NCBI GenBank assembly: GCA_045837725.1
Contig: JBEWZL010000044.1
Span: 1 to 64,000 of the forward strand
DNA: 64,000 bases
Reading direction: 5' to 3'
DNA from: Vermamoeba vermiformis
Lineage: Eukaryota; Tubulinea; Echinamoebida
The first letter of the stretch is position 1. Each line of letters starts with the position of its first letter. The position numbers were made by a program, and so were the translations under genes. Below the pieces are notes generated by a model that did no database searches, was not told where the DNA came from, and saw only the letters and a program-made list of their open reading frames with translations. Below, piece by piece: positions 37,717 to 47,788 of this stretch.

Positions 37717-39804
37717 ATGAAACAAAAACTAAACTCGATCCTGCTGATCGCTTTGCTAGGCCTTGTTCTGTGCGGCTCCTTCGTGACCTCTTCGATATGG
37801 TCTATGGAAAAATGCACTGGTCGCCTACAAGTACTAGTACCTGAGATAGTAAGTCGTTTTTCTTTCATCCCGAAGTTTTTGTACTGATCGAGATCCGATC
37901 TTCAGGACTTACAGTGCGCGGAGCTTGAGGTACCTAAGAGTCTGCAAACCGAAAACTACGGCAACACTACTGTATTTGCATATCGAGTGCTTTCTAGAGA
38001 TCAGCCAAAGGCCCAGTTGTGGATAGTCAGCGGTGAACCAAATCTGGTACGTTAAAAATTTTCCTTCATTTATTATTAAGAATTGAGATATTAGTTATTG
38101 CAGTAAATCATTTACGTTAAAAACGTTAGAAATTTTTGGATCTGATCGGGATTGTGGTCTAATTTTAATTTATTCAGGCCACGGATGTCGTCGAAACTTT
38201 TTCCGCAATAAGCATGGAGTTTGATATGTACGTCGTCCATACTATTGGTACTGGGCTATCCTCTCCTGTATATTGTCCCAACACTTTCAACAACATGAAT
38301 ACTCAGATCTACGAAGATTGGGCCACTTGTTTTCAAGAAGTGATGCAATATCAACAAGACGCTAATGTCGATTTAACGCAGCTAGGCGCCCGTCATATGG
38401 CTAACACGTTGAAGCTCTTCATCGAAAACTCGAAAGAAAGATCCGATCGTGTCTTCATGATGGGTCTCTCACGTCTGGGCACCTACATTACCAACACTTA
38501 CATGACCTATTATGCCGATACTCTTAAGGGCGTCATCCTCGACGGAACTGTTGCTGGCGGCTTCTCAAATTACCTTTCTTCATTTGATTTGGAGCGTGAA
38601 AGAGTCATCTTGGACTACGTTGCCGGATGTGCTCAAGATTCGTTTTGCCTTGGTTATCTTGGCACAGACCCCGTCAAGTTCACTCGTGATCTGTTCGATT
38701 CATTATATTCGGGCCATTGCCAAGAAGTTGTTCAAACTTTTGGAACGTTGGAAGATCTGTCACGTGTCATGTCGTACGTGCTCTTCCCGTACCCCGAGAC
38801 CCGCGCTGTCGTCACTGCAATGATCCATCGTCTCAACCGTTGTGATGAAGGCGACGTTACCGTTCTTAAAGCAATTGCACATATGACTTTGCTGAAATTA
38901 CCAACAATCACGAAGATGAACTTGACGGCTACTTTAACCGATTCAAACCCGTTCATTCGACAACACATGGAACTCTCTGAAATGGCTCGTACTACCATGA
39001 AACCTGAAGAAATGAAGGCCAAGATCTCTCAATCAGTATTCAGAGTTTATAGTCACGATATGATGGTCTCACGATTGATCAACGAATTGCCATGGATGTT
39101 GGCCACTCCGGGTACGTGTCATGAAATATTCCGATCGATTGATACTAATTATTATATTATAGATCCCTTCTGGGGCGAAGTACCAGCGGCAGATAACCTC
39201 CCTGTGTTGATGGTCTCGGGCAAATATGACGCCGAAACACCTGTCTACATCGCTAATGATGTCGCAAACAGATTGAAAAATGTGAAGCATATTGTTGTTC
39301 CAAGTAAGTATAGCGCATTTTGTAATATTGTTAGTGATATTTATTAACGTTATCATAGACGGTGGTCATTTGAATATTCCTCGCGACCCAACGTGTGGTG
39401 GATCTTTGGTTCGCAAGTTCATCGAATATGGCTCATTTGTCGGCACTGAAAGCTCTGAACAATGTTATAACGAATACTATAAACCTATTTATAAGGCACC
39501 CAACTTTGAAAGTAAGTCAATCAACGAACGCAAAATTGCGGATCAGATCTGACAAAAATTCGTTTTAGGTGATCTGAGAGCGCATTTGGTCAATATGTTG
39601 CACATATCAGGCAATGATCCCTCATTGGCCAATTTTTCGCTCTATGGTGAAATCCCGTCTTCTACTGTCGGTCTTATCGTTGGTCTCATCGTTCTCGGTA
39701 TTGTTGTCATTGGAGGTGCCGTGACATTGATCGTCTTAATTAAGAAAAAGGTCATTACTTTCAAGCGACCTTTTAAGAAGATGGAAGATGAAATGAGCGC
39801 TTAA
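37717..39804 (+). CDS. Secreted, membrane-anchored alpha/beta-hydrolase (serine peptidase-like)
   Basis: Exons 37717-37848, 37916-38046, 38178-39111, 39163-39303, 39359-39511 and 39569-39804 splice in frame. A signal peptide (LNSILLIALLGLVLCGSFV) precedes the hydrolase core: AQLWIVSGEPN, MYVVHTIGTGLSS (oxyanion region), nucleophile elbow VFMMGLSRLGTY, catalytic Asp in VSGKYDAETPV and catalytic His in NGGHLNIPRDP. Near the end a single transmembrane helix (STVGLIVGLIVLGIVVIGG and on) is followed by a lysine-rich cytosolic tail, so the enzyme is a type I surface or vacuolar protein. Similarity is to TAP-like and S33 prolyl-aminopeptidase-type hydrolases of protists. The elbow is GLSRLG rather than GxSxGG. 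Substrate unknown. Confidence 0.87.
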
Positions 39805-40034
39805 ATGATAACCAACTCCCGTGTGAATACTTTGTAGATAAAAACTTTTTTATCAATCGTTACTGATACTAAGTCTTATAGTCGTATATTGTGATGCCTT
39901 GGTTAAATATGCCTGAATTGAAATGAACTTCTTTTTTTGCTTCTCTAGAACTGACGTTCACAACAATTATTAAATCAACAACAAAATCTTGTCGATGTAA
40001 ACATAAGCAAGCCACGCAACGATACAACTACACT

Positions 40035-41239
40035 ATGGAGCGTCGAAGGCCAAAGCGACCGTTGAATTGGAGCACGTACAACCTCAAAGTGCTAAAACAG
40101 GTAATTAAAATAAATAGGAAATTCTTTAAAATCTTGTAATCGTAATATCATAATATTAACTGTATTCGATTGATTATTTTGGACTAAAATATTAATTAAT
40201 TAAATTTAATTTTTGAAACAAAGGTGCACGGAGCTAATAACCTTGGTTTATCGACGAAAGCGATGACAGTGGTCAATGATATGCTATGGGATTTATATCA
40301 TCGAATTATGAAGGAATCAGAAAACCTTATGGTGCTCTCGAAGAAATCCACTATCACGGTTCTCAGCATCCAGACAGCAGTACGATTAATTATGCCTGGA
40401 GAGCTTGCTAAACATGCCGTAAGTGAAGGTGAGCGTTATATATTAAATCCCTCGACACTTTTGAATTTAGAACTTCACATCCGATTCGTTGTTCGTGAAA
40501 CTGATTTCTATTTTTAGGCGCAAAATCCGTAGCCAAATGCGGATGCGCCTGTGTTGCTGTTTACGATGGTCATAACCATCATGCAGCTCCTGCGACCAAG
40601 CCGACTAAACCTAAAAGAAGGGAACCTCGCGGCAATAAAAGCTCTCGCGTTGGATTAGCTTTTCCGGTCGGAAGAGTACAAAGAAAAATGCGCAATGATA
40701 CTAAGTACCGTGTGAATGATAAAGGTAAATAATATGACCACATATGAAGGAACGAACTGGGTCACTAAAAGAAGCTATTTTTAGCCGGAATTTATCTCAC
40801 TGCGGTCATCGAGTACATCTCCGCGGAGATTTTGGAGTTGGCTGGGAATGCAGCACGTGATAACGGGTAAACTTTACTCTTAGACAACAAATTAACTCGG
40901 ATGACACGTGTCACTATTCCACTACGATCAAAATGTTGCCGTATTTTGATTTTCGTATTTTATTGCCCTAATAGTTAATATTTTACTTTTAGCAAAAAAC
41001 GAATCATTCCGAGGCATGTAATGTTGGCCATTAGAAATGACGAAGAATTGAACAAATTATTTCGCGATTCTATCATCGCATTTGGTGGCGTAAGTAAAAA
41101 CAACGGCTTAGTACTCGTTTATTTTTATTAACTCTGAATTTAAAAGGTTATGCCGGTCATTACGGTTACCATCATGCGTCCGAAAGTTACAATAGCTCAT
41201 AATAACAATAATAATAACAACGAACAAACTCCTGCATGA
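40035..41239 (+). CDS. Histone doublet: H2B fold fused to H2A fold in one polypeptide
   Basis: Six exons (40035-40100, 40224-40428, 40518-40724, 40785-40866, 40993-41089, 41147-41239) total exactly 250 codons with consistent phases, giving 249 residues. Residues about 13-101 are an H2B core with a very short tail: [60 protein letters not shown]. Residues about 102-131 form a Cys/His/Lys/Pro linker ([15 protein letters not shown], then [13 protein letters not shown]). Residues 132 onward are H2[53 protein letters not shown] and [12 protein letters not shown]. Nucleosome acidic-patch residues (E in EILEL, DEE in RNDEELN) are retained. The H2B and H2A domains cross an intron (between 40428 and 40518) inside the H2B C-terminal helix, and the H2A start is in the middle of exon 3, so no separate H2A start codon exists. 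It would pack like an H2A-H2B dimer in chromatin. The gene converges with UROD, 83 bases away. Confidence 0.95.
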
Positions 41240-41322
41240 AAACTGTTGTAAAGTCGACATATATTTTTAAGCCTATAATAGTGTAATCCATTTGTATTGA
41301 AGTAACGTTATCACACGTGATT

Positions 41323-43345
41323 TTATTTGTCTTTTTTCTCCTTAGCAATCAATTCTTTCGAAATAGTGTGCACTGCTTCAACGTAGGCACCGATCTGCTC
41401 GGGTTTGTGTTCAGGCATGCAACCGTGACCCAAATTAGCTATCAATGACTTGGTGCCGAATCCTTCTAACATCTCACGCGTTAATTTAAACACTGTTTCT
41501 TTGTCAGCAAACAAAGCGGTCGGATCCATGTTGCCTTGAAGACACTTATTAGGACCAACTACTGTGCGTGATTCATGAGGATCCATAGTCCAATCCAAAC
41601 CTAAGTGCCACCGTTAATACTTTTATACGATAATTGATGTGAAATGAGAATAAGAAATAGTTTGACACGTGTCAACATGTCACGACACGCACCACTTTTC
41701 ATCAATAATTTAAATCAGTGTTATTAATTAATAACGGCATCGTTATCAAATTATTACTATAGGTCCCTAAGGATAGCTATAAATAATAATTGAACAATTG
41801 TCGAGTCGATGCACGAGTGTGTAACGTCATTAAAAAGTACTACTTTGACACGCAACTTTTCACAAACATCGCTGTATTATGGACTTACCAATAACGTCAA
41901 ATACTCCCGCTGCCTTCAAATCTTCTAACGCGTAATGAGCGCCCTTAGGGAAGACAATGATTGGTGTGTCAGGGTGTCGCTGTTTAATCGTGCGAGCGAT
42001 TTGTGTAATGTATCTATAAAGGAAGTGATTAGTATGCTACTATTGCACTATACAACTAATCGAGTTAATAGGCATATTATAAAAACTCTTCTATTCTTAT
42101 TTTGCTTGGCATAAAAAAATTGGCGGTATTAGTTGTAAAAATTCATTTAATCCTTCTAACCGCATAAAATCGCCTCCTTATATTAACGTAATTACGCGTA
42201 TTAATTTTGATAGTCATAATTATGCCAAAAAAAATTTTGAAAGGCAAAGTAAAGTAAGTACTTACGGCAACGAAAATTCTTTAAATTGTTTCGGACCCAA
42301 TTCACCAGCCCACGAATCGAAAATTTGAACAGCTTGAGCACCAGCTTCGATTTGAGCGCACAAATATTCTTCGATGACTTTCGAGAGCGAGGCCATTAAG
42401 TCGTGCGATTGTTTGTTGTGGCACCACAGCCAACTCTTCGCCTTTGAGAATGTCTTGCTGCCTTTGCCTTCGACCATATAAGCCATCAATGTCCATGGGG
42501 CACCGGAGAAGCCTTGTATAATATGTTAGTATCATATAGTCCTCTTAAATATTCCAGCTAATTGTTTGCACACGTGACAAACTTGACTGGATCCGCGAAT
42601 TGAATTTTTGACAAAATCAATCAGATTTTTGTATTATCTACTGAATACGGTGAATATTTGTATATTATTAATGATTTTAACAGATTACTGTAATATTATT
42701 TTTCTGATTAGAATTGGTTGGTTTGGGATGAGTTACCGATCAAAGGCACGCGTCCGTTCAATTTGTGTCTAGTTAACGTGATCGCTTGCATTACGTATCC
42801 TAATTTGTCCTTAACATCGACTTTATGATCGAGTCTATATTCAATAAAATCCGTCAGTAATCATGAAAAGCGGATCCAAAAAACAATTATTCCGGATGCC
42901 TAACAGATTTTTGTAGAATATTTCGTGCGTTAATTATTATGATATTTTAGGATAATTATCGGAGTATTAGTAATGCAAATAAATGCCAAATAATGTACCT
43001 GGAATAAATTTCCTCCGGACTTTTCAATGGATTTGGGAATACAGGGCCTTCACCAGCACGCATATCTACTTCTAAGCCCATAGCTTGAGGCACCACTAAA
43101 ATATCGCTGAAAATGATTGCAGCATCCAACGGGAATCGATCAATGGGTTGGATGGTAATTTCGCAGGCTAATTCGGGCGTGCGGCATACAGTAAAGAAGT
43201 CGTGCTTAGCTCTGACTTCTCTAAATTCAGGCAAGTAGCGACCAGCTTGTCGCATCAGCCAAACTGGAACGTGATCGACATCTTCGCCCTTGATCGCGCG
43301 AAGGAATGTGTCGTTCTTGAGCTCAGGAAAGTTAGTGGCCTCCAT
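41323..43345 (-). CDS. UROD: Uroporphyrinogen decarboxylase
   Basis: Five exons (42999-43345, 42737-42834, 42266-42512, 41889-42013, 41323-41600) splice in frame. The start is ATG 43343-43345, [20 protein letters not shown], followed by the signature [20 protein letters not shown], catalytic-site [74 protein letters not shown] and the C-terminal [14 protein letters not shown]. The enzyme removes the four acetate carboxyls of uroporphyrinogen III to give coproporphyrinogen III in the cytosol, the fifth step of heme synthesis. Length and active-site Arg, Asp and Tyr surroundings look normal. It is head to head with ALA synthase, the first enzyme of the same pathway. Introns 1, 3 and 4 are long; the last contains a TGACACGTGTCA palindrome. 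Confidence 0.95.
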
Positions 43346-44089
43346 TATAGTTATTATGACAATAAGAACAGTATTTTTTTTGTTCGGACTTTTTCCAAGC
43401 GAAGTCACGCGCCCATAATCTTTGCCTCTCCCATCCGACATAAAAGGAAAAAACGAGCTCGATCGCGCCTTTACCGCCCCTATCGGTGGAGTATATCACT
43501 CTTAATGATGTTACGACAGAGAGTGCGATGTGCTGACACCAATAACTAAACGAGTACACAGCGTCCTGGGCAACTGGGATGCACCTCGGATTTTTTGGAC
43601 GACCGGCAACCTCTTTGTTGACCGGTCTCCTCTCAATAATTAAAGAAATGAATTAAGAGTTGGGATTTTGGTTTGGGATCAGGTGGATTTGGGTGCCATA
43701 GTCAATTTTACTTTCAATTTAGCTTAATTATTCCTTCTGAACGTTTGATAAATGTAATTTCCATTGTAAAAATCATAAATAATTCTTACCCATCCGATGA
43801 AATGCGATTCTTGTGCGTTGGAACATCAATTTTACGCCGAACGAACGGAGGCGCGGAATGGATTCCGGATGGACCTCACGGAGCTGCACTTTCAAAGCGG
43901 TATATGCACGTAACGCTTAGATTAGATATTTATAGTTGACAAGTTTGACGGGGTGCGTCTATCGCGATGAGCAGTCTCCCAAATCAATCGTCACGTGCCT
44001 CGTCCAAGTCAACAGACAGTTTTTTCGTTTTTTAAAAATCAATTCTAACTCCGTAGTAACAACACACGTTGGTCATTTATTATATAACA
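43346..44089. promoter_or_regulatory. Shared upstream region of divergent UROD and ALAS genes
   Basis: The two heme-synthesis genes start 744 bases apart and point away from each other, so this stretch must contain both promoters and could be a bidirectional regulatory region. A TATATAA-like element lies at 44080-44087, only a few bases before the ALAS ATG, so its position is too close for a typical TATA box. No other motif was identified with confidence. Confidence 0.5.
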
Positions 44090-46600
44090 ATGGCCTTCAA
44101 CGTTGCTGCCTTTTTGGCAAAATGCCCGTTCTCCAAGAAGATGCCATCTCACATCACTCCGTTGTTGAGCGTGATGGCCTCATCTTGCCCTGTCGTTGGT
44201 GCTAAAGAAAAGAGTGGCAATGCAATCACCGCATCTGATTTGGCTACTTTCCATTCTTCATGCCCCTTTGCTGGCGTGTTGAAGCGAAACTATACATCTG
44301 CTCCTGCGCGCGATGAGCATCAAGATCAGCGCCACCACGACCACCCTCGATCATTTCCTATGCAGCACCATGGCGAGCACCATCAAAAACACCGTAATAT
44401 GGTAGAAAGTAGGTGTTTTAAACATTCCCAATGAATTTACTACCTCGATCCCAAGTGAAATTAGTGACTTTTATTTCAAATTTGCCGGACAAAAAAGATT
44501 GATATTACATGACACAATAATATAATAATTATTTGGCATTTTCTCGGGGTAAACTCCGAGCACTCGTAACAGTATCGCGAGATGTAGCCCAGTTGTGTAA
44601 CGATAGAAAATTAACCTTGATATTTATTCTAATATCCTGATAATATTTGCTAATATTGTTTTCTATTCAGGCGCTGCTAAGCATGTTTCTGACCCCAAAT
44701 CCAAAATGACCAACTACAATAAATTTTTTGCTGATAGCTTGGATCAGCTGAAGAAAGAGGGACGATACCGTGAATTTAAGACGATGAGTCGCAAGTAAGT
44801 GATAATCATTGCATAGAAACCCCTTCTAGAACCTTGTCGTTGAAGGTTACTAGCGGATTTATAACGAATTTTACGTTCATGAAACAGTTTGATGAAATAA
44901 CCGTACTTAATCTCATTTACCAACAGGTGCGGACGTTTCCCCTACGCAGACCACTCAGACTTGAATGGTAAGTTCACCAAGAAGATTTTTTCGCAATTAC
45001 TTTTCTTCCGTGATCCGGTAAAGCGGCGCCGGAATGAAATTACGAAAGTGAACACTATCTAACTGTGTCTATCAATCTATTAGGCGAGCAAATCACTGTA
45101 TGGTGCAGCAATGATTATCTCGGTATGGGACAAAATCCCGTAGTTCTCAAAGCAGTCCACCAAGCGATCGACGAAGCAGGTGCTGGATCTGGTGGCACGA
45201 GAAACATCTCAGGCACGAACAAGTAAGTAATAGTGCGATATTCATTTGCAATATAGCTTTATAATAATTACGCTGATCTTGGCAAATCTTTATTGAATTT
45301 TGAATTTACTGTGTAAAGCAACCACTACGCAGAGACAAGATTGAAATTCTAAAAAATTGAAGAAAATTAACGAATAGCAATGAAAGCGAATATCTAAGGC
45401 AATCATATCAATATCATGCCTAACGAAGCGATTGTGCTTACGTGACATGAAGATCTAATCGACGAATTAATTTAGGTACCACGTACGCTTGGAGAATGAA
45501 CTTTCAGACCTGCACCACAAAGAAGGCGCGCTCTTATTCGCCAACTGCTATTCAGCTAATGTTTCGACTATCACTACTCTCGTCAAGCTCATTCCTGGCT
45601 TGACGATCTTCTCGGATGCGAAAAACCATGCAAGCTTGATTGAAGGTATTCGCAATAGCAAGGCTCCTAAATTCGTGTTCAAGCACAACAGCGTCGAACA
45701 TTTGGAAGAATTGTTGAAGACTGTTGACATTAAGACCCCGAAGCTGATCATCTTTGAATCCGTGTACTCGATGGACGGCACTATTGCTCCTATTGAAGAA
45801 ATTGCTGACTTGGCTGACAAGTACAATGCTATGACTTTTATTGATGAAGTCCACGCTGTTGGCATGTATGGTCCTCGTGGCGCTGGTGTTGCTGAACGTG
45901 ATGGCCAGATGCACCGTATGGACATTATCTCTGGAACTCTTGCTAAGGCTTTTGGAGTCTATGGTGGTTATATTGCTGCTAATGCCATGATCACCGATGC
46001 GATCAGATCGCACAGCTCTGGTTTCATTTTCACCTCGAGCTTGCCCCCATCCGTGACTGCTGGTGCTGCTGCTAGCGTCAACTACCTTAAGACTCACAGT
46101 GCTGAGCGTGAGGCCCAACAAGCTAATGCTAAGTAAGTTATTTGAACGATCATAATATGCTAAATAAGATTTAAATTGTTTCGGTTTCACGCGGATCTGC
46201 AGTTGCTAACGGTCACTTTTTTAGGCGCTTGAAGGTCTTGTTGAAGGAGGCTGGTATTCCATTCATTGATGCCCCGAGCCACATAGTCCCTGTGATGGTC
46301 GGCAATGCTGTCACTTGCAAGAAGATGAGCGACCGTTTGCTCCAAAAGCACAAGATCTACGTCCAACCGATCAACTACCCAACTGTTCCTGTGGGTACTG
46401 AACGATTCCGCTTGACTCCTGGTCCTTTGCACACTGAAGCCATGATGAAGAGCTTGATCAATGCCTTGTTGGACGTCTACCAAGAGTTCAACGTTCCTTT
46501 GGTCAAATCCGCTCCGATCTCGCCTGTGCACGAGCAGATCGTGGTCAATGTCGTTCACACTGCTGCTCAAAAGCAAGTGCCTGTCGAGACTGTGGCCTAA
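44090..46600 (+). CDS. ALAS: 5-aminolevulinate synthase, mitochondrial
   Basis: Exons 44090-44408, 44671-44794, 44927-44967, 45084-45222, 45476-46132 and 46225-46600 splice in frame. The first exon is a mitochondrial presequence with three Cys-Pro heme-regulatory motifs (KCPFSK, SCPVVG, SCPFAG), as in animal ALAS, followed by a His-rich stretch. The catalytic core has [97 protein letters not shown] and [17 protein letters not shown], which includes the pyridoxal-phosphate Lys. It condenses glycine and succinyl-CoA, the first and usually rate-limiting step of heme synthesis. Heme feedback on import through the CP motifs is likely from the family. The glycine route excludes a plant-type C5 pathway for this gene. 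Confidence 0.96.
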
Positions 46601-46882
46601 ATATTCATTTGCTATTCACTTTCAGCATCGTTCGAGTGCTTCTTTGTGTTCGAGCTCATCCAGTGCTTGAATTACATCCAGCTCTGAATAAATTTATTGT
46701 CTCCTTACTCTCTGGACCAAGTTAATTGAGGTGCCTCCCACGCATACGGAAGTGTTGGAACCTGAGCGGGTTCGGCAGAATCCATAAAAATTGAAAAGTT
46801 TCTTTTTTAAAACCAAGATGATACAAACTGAATGACCACAGTTTCAACAACAAACAGTTATTAAAGTTATATTCTGGAGCCC

Positions 46883-47745
46883 ATGAGAATATCGAGTAAG
46901 CCTAAGATAACCATGACATCCGTTTATTTTTTTGTTTGCAGATTATTTGAAAAATGTCTTAAGCACTGGAGAGGGAAGCGGTAAGGTTTTCAGCCTGAAA
47001 TATGTCGATTACAATTTTAAATCAATTTTACTACAGATTTTTCAATTTTAGTCCTGGACGAGGAAGGAAACAAGATCGAGAAGAAAGTCCACAAACTTGT
47101 GATACGACAATGCCCTTATTTTGCCGCGGTTAGTATAAACGGTCTATTTAAAAGGTTTTATTATCAATTTTTCAGATGCTCGATCTTCGAGGCAAAGAGG
47201 CGAAGGATGGAAGCGTTACTATTGACAATATTACAAGCAACACCTTCGACTTTGTATTGCGATATTTATACGCGGATGAATTAGCAGACATGACTATGGA
47301 GCAAGCAATTTCAGTTGCTTTGGCCGCTGACTACCTGCAACTTGAGGACTTGAAAACCGTCTCTCTTAAGAGCTGGAAAGACTCATTTGCCAAGATAGAA
47401 GGAGGAGGCGGCGTTATTGCAGCATTACGGGCCTTAATAACGTCGCCATTACATATCAAGCCTGATGAGAACTGGCGCAAAGTAGTGGAGTAAGTTTAGT
47501 CTTGCGATTTTGTTGGACCGACATAATGACTTACAATGAATGTTAAGGAAATTGGTTGTTACAATATATCGTAACAACAATAATTTAATGGAAGAGGAAA
47601 GCTCGTTTATTCAATTTTTCGTCCAGATGTTTGGCAAGTCACATCCGTACCTTGCTGCTCATACTTTGGCCGAATGGGCGACGGCAACTGGCATTGAATT
47701 AATCACAGTTCTTTTAATTGAAAACGTACTGACGTCAGCTTTCAA
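46883..47745 (+). pseudogene. BTB-domain gene, copy 1, truncated at its 3' end
   Basis: Exons 46883-46895, 46942-46980, 47037-47128, 47176-47489 and 47548 onward fit the same structure as copy 3. The product has a BTB fold: DFSILVLDEEGNKIEKKVHK, IRQCPYFAAMLDLRGKEAKD, DFVLRYLYADELADMTMEQA and ISVALAADYLQLEDLKTVSL, followed by a BACK-like helical segment ending FGKSHPYLAAHTLAEWA. Soon after, the sequence runs straight into the middle BTB exon of another copy (ATG at 47746), with the C-terminal half missing. A deletion or unequal exchange between tandem copies would explain this. BTB proteins usually act as Cullin-3 adaptors. A shortened protein could still be made, so loss of function is inferred. 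Confidence 0.6.
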
Positions 47746-47780
47746 GATGCTCGATCTGAAAGGAGTGGAATCCAAAGAAG

Positions 47781-47788
47781 GCAGTGTA
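47781..47788. repeat. Target-site duplication, left copy
   Basis: GCAGTGTA lies directly before the left inverted repeat of the MULE element and is repeated exactly after the right end at 50126-50133. Confidence 0.85.

Noticed and set aside
38732-39022. Minus-strand frame inside the hydrolase gene
   Set aside because: Antisense to a conserved exon and without independent support.
40035-41239. Two separate overlapping histone genes instead of one fusion
   Set aside because: The H2A part begins mid-exon in phase with the H2B part, without its own ATG near the conserved SRxGLxFPVGR start, and all six exons keep one frame.
45548-46190. Long minus-strand open frames across the ALAS gene
   Set aside because: They are antisense shadows of the conserved ALAS exons.
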